Below are positions 39,591-48,455 of a DNA stretch of 64,000 nt, one piece after another. The notes beneath the pieces were generated by a model, which did no database searches, had not been told where the DNA came from, and saw only the letters and a list, made by a program, of their open reading frames with translations. Each line of letters begins with the position of its first letter. Position 1 is the stretch's first letter. Source of the stretch: Bacteroidales bacterium (GTDB lineage: Bacteria > Bacteroidota > Bacteroidia > Bacteroidales > Marinilabiliaceae); contig SUWW01000011.1 of the NCBI GenBank assembly GCA_015061285.1, positions 31,023 through 95,022 of the forward strand. Reading direction: 5' to 3'. Position numbers and translations under genes: made by a program.

Positions 39591-40046
39591 ATGAAGCGAG
39601 CTCTACTAATTATACTCATTTGTATAACTACGTTCACCACACTACAGGGCGGACGTATAGTAGACATGCTACGCCATCGCACACCCACAGCCATAGTCAG
39701 TGCTGCCTTAGATTGCTTACAGAAAGGGCAATTTGCGACTTACCTTTCATACTACGGCATTCCATTTTCGAACAATTTAGATGAAATGCTCAACGAGATA
39801 AGCAGCAAAGAGACAAATGACATTCCTACAGCCGTATTGCAAGCAGCACTGGTGATGGCATCAGAATTATTTACATCGTATGAAATAAAAAAAGAGGAAA
39901 TAATAGGCGACTCCGCAGTAGTGTGGGTTCACTTTATATACACAGATTCCTCGGCTATAAGCGATAGAATAGGGATTCCATTAATGCGCAATGGCAAAAA
40001 ATGGATTCTCGATTGGCCGCCAATAATACCTGAAGACAATAACTAA
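39591..40046 (+). CDS. exported DUF4878-like protein
   Basis: A 151-residue protein with an N-terminal signal (about 1-19). PTAIVSAALDCLQKGQFATY, then the pattern GDSAVVWVHFIYTD, then GIPLMRNGKKWILDW resembles the small NTF2/cystatin-like DUF4878 fold, in which a helix packs on a curved sheet; this match is by eye. Function unknown. It is 3 bases downstream of the YD-like gene and probably translated from the same message. Confidence 0.65.
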   Translation: MKRALLIILICITTFTTLQGGRIVDMLRHRTPTAIVSAALDCLQKGQFATYLSYYGIPFSNNLDEMLNEISSKETNDIPTAVLQAALVMASELFTSYEIKKEEIIGDSAVVWVHFIYTDSSAISDRIGIPLMRNGKKWILDWPPIIPEDNN

Positions 40047-40050
40047 AAAA

Positions 40051-40081
40051 TTGCTTCGTATCATATTTAACATTACTTTAG
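40051..40081 (+). promoter_or_regulatory. promoter for the 40108 lipoprotein
   Basis: TTG (40051-40053) followed after 20 bases by TACTTTAG (40074-40081) fits the Bacteroidetes promoter pattern with one change in the -7 box. It starts 5 bases after the stop of the previous gene and lies 27 bases before ATG 40108. Confidence 0.6.
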
Positions 40082-40107
40082 CAAAGTTTTAGTTCAAACA
40101 AAACATT

Positions 40108-41025
40108 ATGAAACTCGGATATTTAATTGTACCAGCTGCATCGATAATTGCACTGACTTCGTGCCAATTCAACAGGAACCAAACAACGGGCGAGTTTGAC
40201 GACACACAAGCTAACACTCTAATTGAGATGCAAGCTGAAGACGACTTGAACAAATCGAAGGCTATACTTTACACACTGCCATCACCAATAGAGATAGCGT
40301 CAATAATAAAAGAATCGGACGTAAAATACGACGAAGACCTTTTGAACAACATCAGCAACTCCGAACGTTACACTTCGGGCTTGAAGATGGCGCTCAACTT
40401 GGGTATCTACTCTTCCGACATGAGTTTGGCAAGCATGTTCAACCAATCGCAAAAAACTGTAGAATACCTCAACTCTCTAAAATCGCTTAGTAGCCGACTC
40501 GGTATTGCACAACTTATCGACGATGAAACCATTAGCCGATTGGAATCTAAAGGCACTACCAAAGACGAAATGCTCGATATAATATCGGAGGTATATATGA
40601 AAATAAACAACTACCTCACCGAGAACAATCGAAAAAACGTAGCAACTATGGTGCTTGTGGGTGGTTGGACCGAGGGACTTTACGTTGCCCTCAACATTGC
40701 TGATGTCAATGCTGACAAAAACCGCCTTTTGGCAGAACGCATAATAGGTCAAAAAATGGCATTGAACACTGTCATCGACATTATTGAATCGACACCAAAC
40801 GCCGAAAACGATCAAGACCTAATCTACCTGAAGGGTAAGATGAATGAAATAAAAGTAATCCTCGACGAGGTGCATCTCGAAACTAACGGTCAGATAACAA
40901 CCGAAACAGATGCTGAAAATCATCTCACCATCATTCACGCAAGCAAAGTAAACGGCATTTCTGCCGAAATACTTACACTATTGCGCGACAAAGTAAACGA
41001 GATTAGAGCTGAATTTATCAAATAG
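40108..41025 (+). CDS. conserved hypothetical lipoprotein
   Basis: A 305-residue predicted lipoprotein (LTSC, Cys19). The mature part is almost entirely alpha-helical, with repeated amphipathic segments and no cysteines beyond the anchor, for example SERYTSGLKMALNLGIYSSD and VATMVLVGGWTEGLYVALNI. I recognise it as a type found in gut Bacteroidales, but no function is known to me. It has its own promoter at 40051-40081 and a strong terminator at 41055-41089. Confidence 0.72.
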   Translation: MKLGYLIVPAASIIALTSCQFNRNQTTGEFDDTQANTLIEMQAEDDLNKSKAILYTLPSPIEIASIIKESDVKYDEDLLNNISNSERYTSGLKMALNLGIYSSDMSLASMFNQSQKTVEYLNSLKSLSSRLGIAQLIDDETISRLESKGTTKDEMLDIISEVYMKINNYLTENNRKNVATMVLVGGWTEGLYVALNIADVNADKNRLLAERIIGQKMALNTVIDIIESTPNAENDQDLIYLKGKMNEIKVILDEVHLETNGQITTETDAENHLTIIHASKVNGISAEILTLLRDKVNEIRAEFIK

Positions 41026-41054
41026 ATTTTTCTGTCTTTTTTCATAAACAAAAA

Positions 41055-41089
41055 ACAAGCGTAACTGAGGCTATCTTAGTTACGCTTGT
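41055..41089. terminator. bidirectional terminator between convergent genes
   Basis: A perfect 12-bp inverted repeat ACAAGCGTAACT (41055-41066) / AGTTACGCTTGT (41078-41089), flanked by A-runs on the left and T-runs on the right. It serves both the 40108 lipoprotein and pepD. Confidence 0.9.
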
Positions 41090-41118
41090 TTTTTTTTATT
41101 TATTCTACTATTTAGACC

Positions 41119-42537
41119 TTACTTTACCAATTCGCAAAGCAAAAGCCAGAACTTGTCGAGCGATTTCAAATCGAGACGCTCAGCTGGCGAATGCACATCA
41201 CGGAGCGTAGGTCCAAACGAAATCATATCCAAACCTGGATATTTATCAAGGAACAAGCCACACTCCAAACCTGCATGAATAGCCTTAACTCGTGCACTCT
41301 CGCCAAATAGTTTTTGATATGCATCGACAGCATGCTTCAAAATAGGCGAATCGGACTTAGGTTGCCAACCTGGATAGCCATCGCCAAGAGTAACATCGGC
41401 ACCAGAAAGTGCAAAAGAAGATGCTACCATCTGAGCCACAGCCTTTTTGCGGCTTTCTACCGAACTACGCTGACTTGTAACGATGTCGATCTTACCATCT
41501 TTAGTATGTATAGAAGCCAAATTAGTAGAAGTCTCAACCAAACCATCAACTACTCTACTCATATCTATCACACCATTGGGACAAGCCACAAGAGCTTCAA
41601 CAACGTTTTTCGACAATTTTGCACTCATTGCTGCTGCAACATTATCGACCGACTGCATATTGATGCTTATAGTAGGCTCAATATCAGAATAATAATCCTC
41701 TACATCGGCTATATAGTGATTAAGCTCAATGCGCAAATCTTCACGATATTTGAAATCGACAGTAAACACAGCCGAAGCTTCGCGAGGAATAGCATTATGT
41801 AGGTTGCCTCCATCGATATTAACCAAACGTGCGCCAAACTTTTCAACTGCAGTATATAGAAAATGAGCCAAAACCTTGATAGCATTAGCACGCCCGAGAT
41901 GAATATCTCCACCCGAATGACCACCTTGACATCCGGTAACCTTCAGCGACAGAGTAATATTACCACTAATAGGCTCGCTATCAACAGCATAAGTAGCATA
42001 CGTACCCAAACCACCTGCACAACCTATAAAAATCTCACCTTCGTCTTCGGAGTCAAGATTCAGTAGCGTACGACCAGAAAAAAATCCTGGATGAAGGTTT
42101 TGTGCGCCAGTAAGACCAGTTTCTTCGTCGACTGTGAAGAGACATTCTATAGGCGCATGAGGCACATCTTTTTCTGTGATGACAGCCAAAGCCGCAGCCA
42201 CGCCTATACCATCATCGGCACCGAGCGTAGTGCCATCGGCACACATCCAACCATCTTTCACAATGGTACGTATGCCCTGAGTCAAAAAATCGTGTTCAAC
42301 ATTAGAATTCTTCTCACACACCATATCCATGTGCGCTTGAAGCACTATTGTTCCGCGATTTTCATAACCAGCTGTGGCAGGAGCCTTAATCAACACATTG
42401 CCAAACTCGTCACTCTTCGATTCCAAATTGTGTTCCTTGGCAAACGAGAGAAGGAATGCCGTCATTTTCTCCTCGTGCTTCGATGGACGAGGAATTTTCG
42501 TTATTTCTTCGAAAATAGAAAGAACAGGGTTGTTCAT
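41119..42537 (-). CDS. pepD: aminoacyl-histidine dipeptidase (Xaa-His dipeptidase, M20C)
   Basis: A 472-residue cytosolic zinc dipeptidase that splits Xaa-His and other dipeptides. Metal and catalytic motifs are visible: VLQAHMDMVCEK (His and Asp), TTLGADDGIGVA (bridging Asp), LFTVDEETGLTGA (catalytic Glu pair), LLNLDSEDEGEIFIGCAGG, and the C-terminal His region IHAGLECGLF. The lid domain contains GGHSGGDI. Full length. It is 17 bases downstream of a nucleoside phosphorylase gene, in one transcript. Confidence 0.95.
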   Translation of the reverse strand: MNNPVLSIFEEITKIPRPSKHEEKMTAFLLSFAKEHNLESKSDEFGNVLIKAPATAGYENRGTIVLQAHMDMVCEKNSNVEHDFLTQGIRTIVKDGWMCADGTTLGADDGIGVAAALAVITEKDVPHAPIECLFTVDEETGLTGAQNLHPGFFSGRTLLNLDSEDEGEIFIGCAGGLGTYATYAVDSEPISGNITLSLKVTGCQGGHSGGDIHLGRANAIKVLAHFLYTAVEKFGARLVNIDGGNLHNAIPREASAVFTVDFKYREDLRIELNHYIADVEDYYSDIEPTISINMQSVDNVAAAMSAKLSKNVVEALVACPNGVIDMSRVVDGLVETSTNLASIHTKDGKIDIVTSQRSSVESRKKAVAQMVASSFALSGADVTLGDGYPGWQPKSDSPILKHAVDAYQKLFGESARVKAIHAGLECGLFLDKYPGLDMISFGPTLRDVHSPAERLDLKSLDKFWLLLCELVK

Positions 42538-42554
42538 ATTATAAATACAAATAA

Positions 42555-43433
42555 TTAGATATTAGTTAATACATGCTCAATCAATCCCTTTATGACAGGA
42601 GTGTAATCTTTTGTAAACCGCCCAGCTTTACGATTGGCAATGATGGCACACACCGTAGCAGCACGATGCCCCATAAGACGCGATAAGCCATAAATAGCAG
42701 AGCACTCCATTTCGTAGTTGGTTATACGATGACCCTCGTAGCGGAACGAAGACAATTTTTCGTTCAACTCAGGATCGGCAACATCAAGACGAACCACACG
42801 ACCTTGAGGGCCATAGAAGCCAGGAGCTGAAATGGTGATACCTTTATTTATGAGTTTATTATTACTCAACCGACTGATAAGAGCAGGATCGGCAGGGACG
42901 AAATATGGAGCTGTCAGCAAACGAGACCATTGCACGTGGTCGCAAAAAGCAGCCTCCATCTCAAGATTAACCACCTTATTTCGGTTTGCATAATAGTTCA
43001 ACACGCCATCGAAACCAATAGCATATTCGCTAAGAAGCCAAGTGTCGATGTCTAAATCTTTCTGAAGAGAACCACTCGTGCCGATGCGAACAAGTTCAAG
43101 ACTCTTCAGTTTATCTTTTACAGTGCGTGTGTTGAAATCGATATTTACAAGAGCGTCAAGTTCCGTAAGTACAATATCAATATTATCAGTGCCAATACCA
43201 GTGCCGACAACAGTAATACGTTTGCCAGAAAATTCGCCAGTACAACTAAAGAATTCACGATTTGCTACACGGCATTCAATTTTATCAAAATACTTACTTA
43301 TAATCTCTACACGACCAGGGTCGCCAACCAAAATCACTTTATCGGCCACCTGATCGGGTTTCAAATGGATATGAAAAGCAGAACCATCAGGGTTGATAAT
43401 GAGTTCAGAAGCTTCTATAGGTTTCTTTTCCAT
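42555..43433 (-). CDS. nucleoside phosphorylase (uridine phosphorylase-like)
   Basis: A 292-residue PNP/UDP family-1 phosphorylase that cleaves a nucleoside with phosphate to base and ribose-1-phosphate. The phosphate site is seen in VILVGDPGRVE, and VVGTGIGTDNIDIVLTELD and TNYEMECSAIYGLS (with the ribose-binding Glu-Met-Glu region) are typical. The family is close to uridine phosphorylase, but purine specificity is possible. It is first in an operon with pepD. Upstream on the minus strand, TTCG, 20 bases, then TAATTTTC is a weak promoter candidate; the 264-base gap to 43698 holds only divergent promoters. Confidence 0.9.
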   Translation of the reverse strand: MEKKPIEASELIINPDGSAFHIHLKPDQVADKVILVGDPGRVEIISKYFDKIECRVANREFFSCTGEFSGKRITVVGTGIGTDNIDIVLTELDALVNIDFNTRTVKDKLKSLELVRIGTSGSLQKDLDIDTWLLSEYAIGFDGVLNYYANRNKVVNLEMEAAFCDHVQWSRLLTAPYFVPADPALISRLSNNKLINKGITISAPGFYGPQGRVVRLDVADPELNEKLSSFRYEGHRITNYEMECSAIYGLSRLMGHRAATVCAIIANRKAGRFTKDYTPVIKGLIEHVLTNI

Positions 43434-43635
43434 ATTGTTAATATTTTATAGTTATAATATGTTTCAAACACGAAAATTACACAAAACAACGATAAGTATC
43501 GAAGTTTTTAGGCAAAAAGGTCAATAGCAAGTTTTTTCGCCAAACACAAATTGGTATCAGCAACGAGCAACGACAAAACGAGAGCACACATAAAATACTG
43601 ACCGATAAACATTTGAAAAATTATAAATCATTTCG

Positions 43636-43667
43636 ATTGTTAATTTTCGTTCCAAATAGTAACTTTG
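43636..43667 (+). promoter_or_regulatory. promoter of the coiled-coil/zapA/6S/rny group
   Basis: ATTG (43636-43639), 20 bases, then TAACTTTG (43660-43667): a good Bacteroidetes promoter. It lies 30 bases before ATG 43698. Confidence 0.65.
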
Positions 43668-43697
43668 GAGCGCATATAATGTTTATACGTTCAGCAA

Positions 43698-43991
43698 ATG
43701 CCTTACGAAGAGACGGAATTATCAGTACGAATTGAGAAGAAACTCAAGCAACTAATCAACCGCTATTCGCAGCAAAAAGAGCAAATAACGCTTTTGGAGC
43801 AAGAGGTGACATCACTCAAAGAGCGCTTAGAGTCGACAAAGCAAGAGAATGCAGAATTGAAACAAGAGCGTAAGAGTTTGCAGATGGCGCTATCGATGGT
43901 AGGCGAAGGCGAAAATAAGACAAATGCTATAGAGCATATAAACGGAATAGTGCGGGAGATAGATAAGTGCTTAGCGTTACTAAATCAATAA
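43698..43991 (+). CDS. coiled-coil protein upstream of ZapA
   Basis: A 97-residue protein that is almost wholly a predicted coiled coil: heptads run from about residue 8 to 70 (IEKKLKQLINRYSQQKEQIT, then LLEQEVTSLKERLEST), followed by a short helical tail (HINGIVREIDKCLALL). There is no signal or membrane segment. It stands 10 bases before zapA, so it is co-expressed with it. By size, fold and position it could be a ZapB-like divisome linker; that is inference, as no ZapB family signature is visible. Confidence 0.8.
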   Translation: MPYEETELSVRIEKKLKQLINRYSQQKEQITLLEQEVTSLKERLESTKQENAELKQERKSLQMALSMVGEGENKTNAIEHINGIVREIDKCLALLNQ

Positions 43992-44001
43992 ATAAGATAG
44001 A

Positions 44002-44304
44002 ATGCCAGAGGGAAGCGATATAGTGAGAGTCAACTTGGATTTGGCAGGTTATAAAATAAATAACCTCATAGTCAGATCGATGGAGGACGAAAGCATTATT
44101 CGCCAAGCCGCAAAAGAGCTCAACGAATCAATAGAAGAATTTGAGACAAACCACCCCGACCAAAAAGGAGTGATGGCATACTTAATAGTGGCTCTTGATT
44201 GTAGCGTAAAAAAGATAAGGGCAGAACGACGTTCGGAAGGAGGAGCATCATCGGAGAGCTTACTTAGAATGGAACAAGACCTTGACGAAGCATTGTCGAT
44301 ATAA
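44002..44304 (+). CDS. zapA: cell division protein ZapA
   Basis: A 100-residue ZapA-like protein. The N-terminal globular part (VRVNLDLAGYKINNLIVRS-like, then MEDESIIRQAAKELNESIEE) matches the ZapA pattern, and the second half is the helix that forms the antiparallel tetramer. ZapA cross-links FtsZ filaments at midcell. It is followed by a candidate 6S RNA and rny, an arrangement I recall from other Bacteroidales genomes. Confidence 0.88.
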   Translation: MPEGSDIVRVNLDLAGYKINNLIVRSMEDESIIRQAAKELNESIEEFETNHPDQKGVMAYLIVALDCSVKKIRAERRSEGGASSESLLRMEQDLDEALSI

Positions 44305-44310
44305 TTTATT

Positions 44311-44430
44311 ATAAATAACGCTCTCACCTACAAATAGTTGAGAGTCTATATAAAAATAAAAACAAGAAATACCCGCACTATTTGTGTTTGAGAACGAAGA
44401 GTTCGAAGATGCAGATAGTGCGTTGTTTAT
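44311..44430 (+). ncRNA. ssrS: candidate 6S RNA
   Basis: The 157-base gap between zapA and rny has no ORF but strong structure. A closing stem pairs 44311-44321 (ATAAATAACGC) with 44420-44430 (GCGTTGTTTAT), 11 bp with one G-U. Inside are a CTCTCA/TGAGAG hairpin (about 44321-44344), an A-rich unpaired stretch, and a hairpin with CGCACTAT (44374-44381) against ATAGTGCG (44415-44422), capped by GAAC/GTTC. A closing stem with a large internal bubble is the 6S layout. Position between zapA and rny is, as I recall, where Bacteroidales 6S RNA lies. The two long stems share three bases, so exact ends are uncertain. Confidence 0.6.
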
Positions 44431-44461
44431 ATATATATTCAACTTAATACCGAAATAATAA

Positions 44462-46003
44462 ATGAGCATAGTAGAATTAAGCATCGGCGTAGGTTGTGGA
44501 CTAATAGTCGGTGGCATAGTCACTTGGATACTAACCAATACAGCACTACGTAAACGTTCGCAAAGAATCATCGAGGAGGCCAAGACAGAGGGTGAAAACT
44601 TGAAGAGAGAACGCACTCTTGAGGCAAAAGAGAAATTTCTCCAACTAAAATCGGAACACGAAAAGGAGGTCAACGCCCGCAACCAAAAAGTTGCAGCTGC
44701 CGAGAACCGAATAAAACAAAAGGAGACTTCGCTCAACCAACGCTTCGAAGAGTTGCAACGCAAAACCAAGGATATTACCATTCAAAAGGAGAACCTCGAC
44801 AAACAACTCGAAGTAATAGAACGCCGTCAGGAAGAGATTGAAAAAGTACACAAATTGCAAGTTGAAAAACTTGAAGCAATATCGGGCATGTCGGGCGAAC
44901 AGGCTAAAGAGACTCTCATAGAGAGCATGAAAGCCGAAGCTCGCACCGATGCAATGTCGTACATAAACGATATTATGGACGAGGCCAAAATAAATGCCAA
45001 CAAAGAGGCTAAAAAGATTGTGCTTCAAACCATACAACGCGTTGCTACCGAAACCTCAATTGAAAACTCAGTTACTATTTTCCACATCGACTCCGACGAA
45101 ATTAAGGGTCGCATCATTGGTCGCGAAGGTCGCAACATTCGCGCAATAGAGGCTGCAACTGGTGTAGAATTGGTAGTAGACGATACGCCCGAAGCTATTG
45201 TAATATCGGGGTTCGACCCAATGCGACGCGAGATAGCTCGTTTGTCGCTCCACCAACTTGTTTCTGATGGTCGCATTCACCCGGCACGCATCGAAGAGGT
45301 TGTCAGCAAAGTTCGCAAACAAGTAGAAGAAGAGGTTATCGAAACAGGTAAACGCACCACGATAGACCTCGGTATTCATGGCTTGCACCCTGAACTTATA
45401 AAACTCGTGGGCAAGATGAAATATCGTTCATCGTACGGACAGAATTTGTTGCAACACGCACGCGAAACTGCAAACCTTTGCGCCGTTATGGCATCGGAAC
45501 TTGGACTAAACTCAAAGAAAGCCAAACGTGCTGGTCTGCTACACGATATAGGTAAAGTGAGCGACGAGGAACCAGAACTTCCACACGCACTACTTGGTAT
45601 GAAGTTGGCTGAGAAATACAAAGAAAAACCAGACATCTGCAACGCTATAGGTGCTCACCACGACGAAGTAGAGATGGAGACAATGATAGCTCCTATCGTG
45701 CAAGTGTGCGATGCCATATCGGGTGCACGCCCAGGCGCTCGTCGCGAAGTTGTGGAGGCTTATATCAAACGCTTGAACGACCTTGAAAATATGGCATTGT
45801 CGTATCCTGGAGTTATCAAGACTTACGCAATACAAGCTGGTCGCGAATTGCGCGTAATAGTTGGTAGCGAAAAGATTACCGACCAAGAAGCAGAAACAAT
45901 CTCTACAGATCTTGCTAAAAAGATTCAAACAGAGATGACCTATCCGGGACAAGTTAAGATTACGGTCATTCGTGAGACCCGCGCAGTAAGCTATGCGAAA
46001 TAA
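44462..46003 (+). CDS. rny: ribonuclease Y
   Basis: A 513-residue membrane-tethered endoribonuclease that starts bulk mRNA decay. Layout: N-terminal membrane helix (about 4-25), a long coiled coil (about 28-190), a KH domain (about 205-265, with [15 protein letters not shown]), and an HD domain (about 325-425) with the catalytic metal pair His361-Asp362 in LLHDIGKV. Full length. A perfect terminator follows at 46027-46066. Confidence 0.98.
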   Translation: MSIVELSIGVGCGLIVGGIVTWILTNTALRKRSQRIIEEAKTEGENLKRERTLEAKEKFLQLKSEHEKEVNARNQKVAAAENRIKQKETSLNQRFEELQRKTKDITIQKENLDKQLEVIERRQEEIEKVHKLQVEKLEAISGMSGEQAKETLIESMKAEARTDAMSYINDIMDEAKINANKEAKKIVLQTIQRVATETSIENSVTIFHIDSDEIKGRIIGREGRNIRAIEAATGVELVVDDTPEAIVISGFDPMRREIARLSLHQLVSDGRIHPARIEEVVSKVRKQVEEEVIETGKRTTIDLGIHGLHPELIKLVGKMKYRSSYGQNLLQHARETANLCAVMASELGLNSKKAKRAGLLHDIGKVSDEEPELPHALLGMKLAEKYKEKPDICNAIGAHHDEVEMETMIAPIVQVCDAISGARPGARREVVEAYIKRLNDLENMALSYPGVIKTYAIQAGRELRVIVGSEKITDQEAETISTDLAKKIQTEMTYPGQVKITVIRETRAVSYAK

Positions 46004-46026
46004 TTAGTAGATAAACACAATAAATA

Positions 46027-46066
46027 AACGAGAGAGGCTATCCCTAAAAGAGTAGTCTCTCTCGTT
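46027..46066 (+). terminator. terminator after rny
   Basis: Arms AACGAGAGAG (46027-46036) and CTCTCTCGTT (46057-46066) pair perfectly, and the stem extends inward by five more pairs including G-T. TTTT follows. Confidence 0.9.
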
Positions 46067-46102
46067 TTTTCATATACATAGAGACAACTATAACCAATAA
46101 AA

Positions 46103-46134
46103 AAAGAGGCAAATCACTAAAGATTTGCCTCTTT
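46103..46134 (-). terminator. terminator after the RNase G gene
   Basis: A perfect 13-bp inverted repeat AAAGAGGCAAATC (46103-46115) / GATTTGCCTCTTT (46122-46134). On the minus strand a T-run follows. It lies 16 bases beyond the rng stop. Confidence 0.9.
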
Positions 46135-46149
46135 ATAATACATTACGAA

Positions 46150-47703
46150 TCAAACATCATCGTCGTGCAAATGTTTGCTTCCTTTCACTACTTCGTATTC
46201 TACCATACCCATGGCAGCAGAAGGGATAACCTTCACACGAAATCCATATTTTAGTTTCCAACGTAGTATTCTCGATGGGAACCCTTTTTTCAAGTAAGCA
46301 TAAATGTATGGGTGACAACGCACAAGAATTGATTCATTTTTGTGCTGCTCAACTTCGTGATGAATAGCCGACTCAATCATTTCGGGCACATTAACCGAAG
46401 TTTCAATTTTACCTTTACCCATACAAGTAGGACAAGTCTCGGAAGTATCAATAGTCATCACAGGCCGAACTCGTTGACGCGTGATTTGCATAAGGCCAAA
46501 TTTGCTAAGTGGCAAAATATTATGCTTAGTTCTATCACGCGACATAGCCTCTTTCATGCGTTCATAGAGTTTATTACGGTTTTCGCTATTTACCATATCA
46601 ATAAAGTCGACAACCACAATACCACCCATATCGCGCAATCGCAACTGACGAGCAATCTCATCGGCAGCAGCTAAATTGACTTCGAGAGCATTATTTTCTT
46701 GATTGGCAGCAGATTTTGATCTATTACCACTATTTACATCTATAACATTGAGAGCTTCAGTAGTCTCAATAATTAGATATGCTCCACTCTTGAACGAAAC
46801 CGTTCGACCACATGCTTGCTTTATCTGTTTTTCTATGTTGAAGTAGTCGAACATCGGGACATTGTCTCTGTATTGCTTAACAATATCCACGCGTTCTGGA
46901 GCTATTTGGGCAACGTATTGCTTTGTTTCTTCGAAAACCGCCGTATCATTGACGTAAATATTATTGAAATCGGGGCTTAGCAAATCGCGCAACATAGTTG
47001 ACGATCTATCGAGCTCACCTAATGTCAATGCAGGAGGACGGACTTCGCGGACTCTGGCCACGCATTTTTCCCATCGTTTATAAAGGGCACTAAACTCAGC
47101 TTCTATTTCAGCCTCATCGATATGCTCAGCAACGGTGCGGATAATAACACCAAAGTCCTTTGGTTTTATGCGCTGTACAATCTTTTTTAGTCTATTACGC
47201 TCTTCTGCCGATCTTATCTTTTTACTTACCGATACTTTATCCGCGAATGGAATAATCACAAGGTTACGACCTGCGATAGATATTTCAGAAGTAAGGCGTG
47301 GGCCTTTAGTTGATATTGGCTCTTTAGCCACTTGCACCAAGACTTCTTGCCCTACTTGCAACACATCGCTTATCGTGCCGTTCTTGTCGATATCATCTTC
47401 GCGTTTTACATGCGGCAGTTCATCTGCCGATCGCTTAGACACAACTTGCGTAAGGAATTTCTGCATTGTGCGAAACTGCGATCCAAGGTCGAGATAATGC
47501 AAGAAAGCATCTTTCTCGTAGCCAACATTTACAAAGGCTGCATTAAGTCCGGGCATCACTTTACGAACTTTACCAATGTAAATATCACCAACCTCAAACT
47601 GCACATTCCGTCGCTCCCTACGCAGTTCTACCAAGCGCTTGTCTTCAAGCAGAGCTATAAAAAGCTCTTCTGGACGTACGTCGATAAATAATTCTGCGTT
47701 CAC
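46150..47703 (-). CDS. rng: ribonuclease G / E family
   Basis: A 517-residue RNase G-type endoribonuclease for rRNA maturation and mRNA decay. An S1 domain (about 35-120) is followed by the catalytic core with VIDVNSGNRSKSA and GGIVVVDFIDM, which hold the metal-binding aspartates, and the zinc-link CPTCMGKGK. It is an RNase G-length protein without the long RNase E C-terminal scaffold. The start is GTG at 47703; a stop lies in frame just upstream and there is no nearby ATG. With rny in the same region, the organism has both decay enzymes. Confidence 0.96.
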   Translation of the reverse strand: MNAELFIDVRPEELFIALLEDKRLVELRRERRNVQFEVGDIYIGKVRKVMPGLNAAFVNVGYEKDAFLHYLDLGSQFRTMQKFLTQVVSKRSADELPHVKREDDIDKNGTISDVLQVGQEVLVQVAKEPISTKGPRLTSEISIAGRNLVIIPFADKVSVSKKIRSAEERNRLKKIVQRIKPKDFGVIIRTVAEHIDEAEIEAEFSALYKRWEKCVARVREVRPPALTLGELDRSSTMLRDLLSPDFNNIYVNDTAVFEETKQYVAQIAPERVDIVKQYRDNVPMFDYFNIEKQIKQACGRTVSFKSGAYLIIETTEALNVIDVNSGNRSKSAANQENNALEVNLAAADEIARQLRLRDMGGIVVVDFIDMVNSENRNKLYERMKEAMSRDRTKHNILPLSKFGLMQITRQRVRPVMTIDTSETCPTCMGKGKIETSVNVPEMIESAIHHEVEQHKNESILVRCHPYIYAYLKKGFPSRILRWKLKYGFRVKVIPSAAMGMVEYEVVKGSKHLHDDDV

Positions 47704-47874
47704 GATGTTTTTGAATTATGTCAAAGATCTTTTCAAAAGTCCGATACACAAACAAAACAGAAAGTCAGCAAAACTGTTGACTTCCTGCTATTTATTATAT
47801 CGTTAATAGGATTCAACTCAAGACCTCATTAGGTCGCAATATTGAGTCATCCTTGCTATCCTAAGCGCAGCAGA

Positions 47875-47961
47875 TTAGTGCTTATGTCTATTTTTTCTTA
47901 GACGTTTTTTACGCTTGTGAGTAGCAATCTTATGTCTTTTTCTCTTCTTACCGCTTGGCAT
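47875..47961 (-). CDS. 28-residue mS38-like (AURKAIP1/COX24 domain) ribosomal protein
   Basis: The ORF from ATG 47961 encodes 28 residues beginning MPSGKKRKRHKIATHKRKKR and ending LRKNRHKH. It is almost entirely Lys, Arg and His. The pattern is that of the AURKAIP1/COX24 (DUF1713) family, related to mitochondrial small-subunit protein mS38 and conserved in Bacteroidetes. It is 34 bases downstream of HU, so it is probably expressed with it. In 47704-47874, between it and rng, there are nested inverted repeats (ACTCAA...TTGAGT around GACCT/AGGTC) that may end the transcript. Confidence 0.88.
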   Translation of the reverse strand: MPSGKKRKRHKIATHKRKKRLRKNRHKH

Positions 47962-47995
47962 AGGAATACATTTATAAGGTTAAACAATAAGGTTA

Positions 47996-48280
47996 TTATT
48001 TATTCGAATTCTTAACCTGATCAAGGAACTCACGAGATGGCTTGAAGGCTGGAATTGAATGCTCTGGAATTACAATGGTCGTATTCTTTGAGATGTTACG
48101 AGCAGTTTTTGCAGCACGCTTACGTGTTACGAAGCTACCAAAACCACGGAGATAAACATTCTGACCGGAAATCAACGACTCTCTTACGGTATCCATAAAT
48201 GATTCTACCGCTTTTTGAACTGTTACTTTCTCGATGCCAGTGGATTTAGAAATCTCACTTACGATATCTGCTTTAGTCAT
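47996..48280 (-). CDS. HU family DNA-binding protein
   Basis: A 94-residue HU/IHF-type histone-like protein. It opens MTKADIVSEISKSTGIEKVT, carries the GFGSFVTRKRAAKTARN beta-arm start that grips the minor groove, and has a proline near the arm tip; the C-terminal helix is short. It bends and compacts DNA. A -7 box at 48352-48359 is the likely promoter, giving a leader of about 65 bases. Confidence 0.95.
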   Translation of the reverse strand: MTKADIVSEISKSTGIEKVTVQKAVESFMDTVRESLISGQNVYLRGFGSFVTRKRAAKTARNISKNTTIVIPEHSIPAFKPSREFLDQVKNSNK

Positions 48281-48351
48281 AATTATAAAAAATTGATACT
48301 ATTAATTTTTATCTTATTTATGATGCCTTTATTCTTCTCGGAATTAGCACG

Positions 48352-48359
48352 CAAAGATA
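48352..48359 (-). promoter_or_regulatory. -7 box upstream of HU
   Basis: TATCTTTGC on the minus strand (48359-48351) is an exact TAnnTTTGC match, 72 bases before the HU ATG. No good -33 element is visible. Confidence 0.5.
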
Positions 48360-48455
48360 ATCCGATTTTATTGATTATCACACCACCTAATCATAATTTT
48401 CACTAATTCAACTGTTTACACAATTGATAATTATACGATAATTATGCACATTAAG

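Noticed and set aside
47704..47874. Small RNA between rng and the mS38-like gene
   Set aside because: Nested inverted repeats are present but are most simply explained as the end of the HU/mS38-like transcript; no closing stem or promoter of its own was seen.
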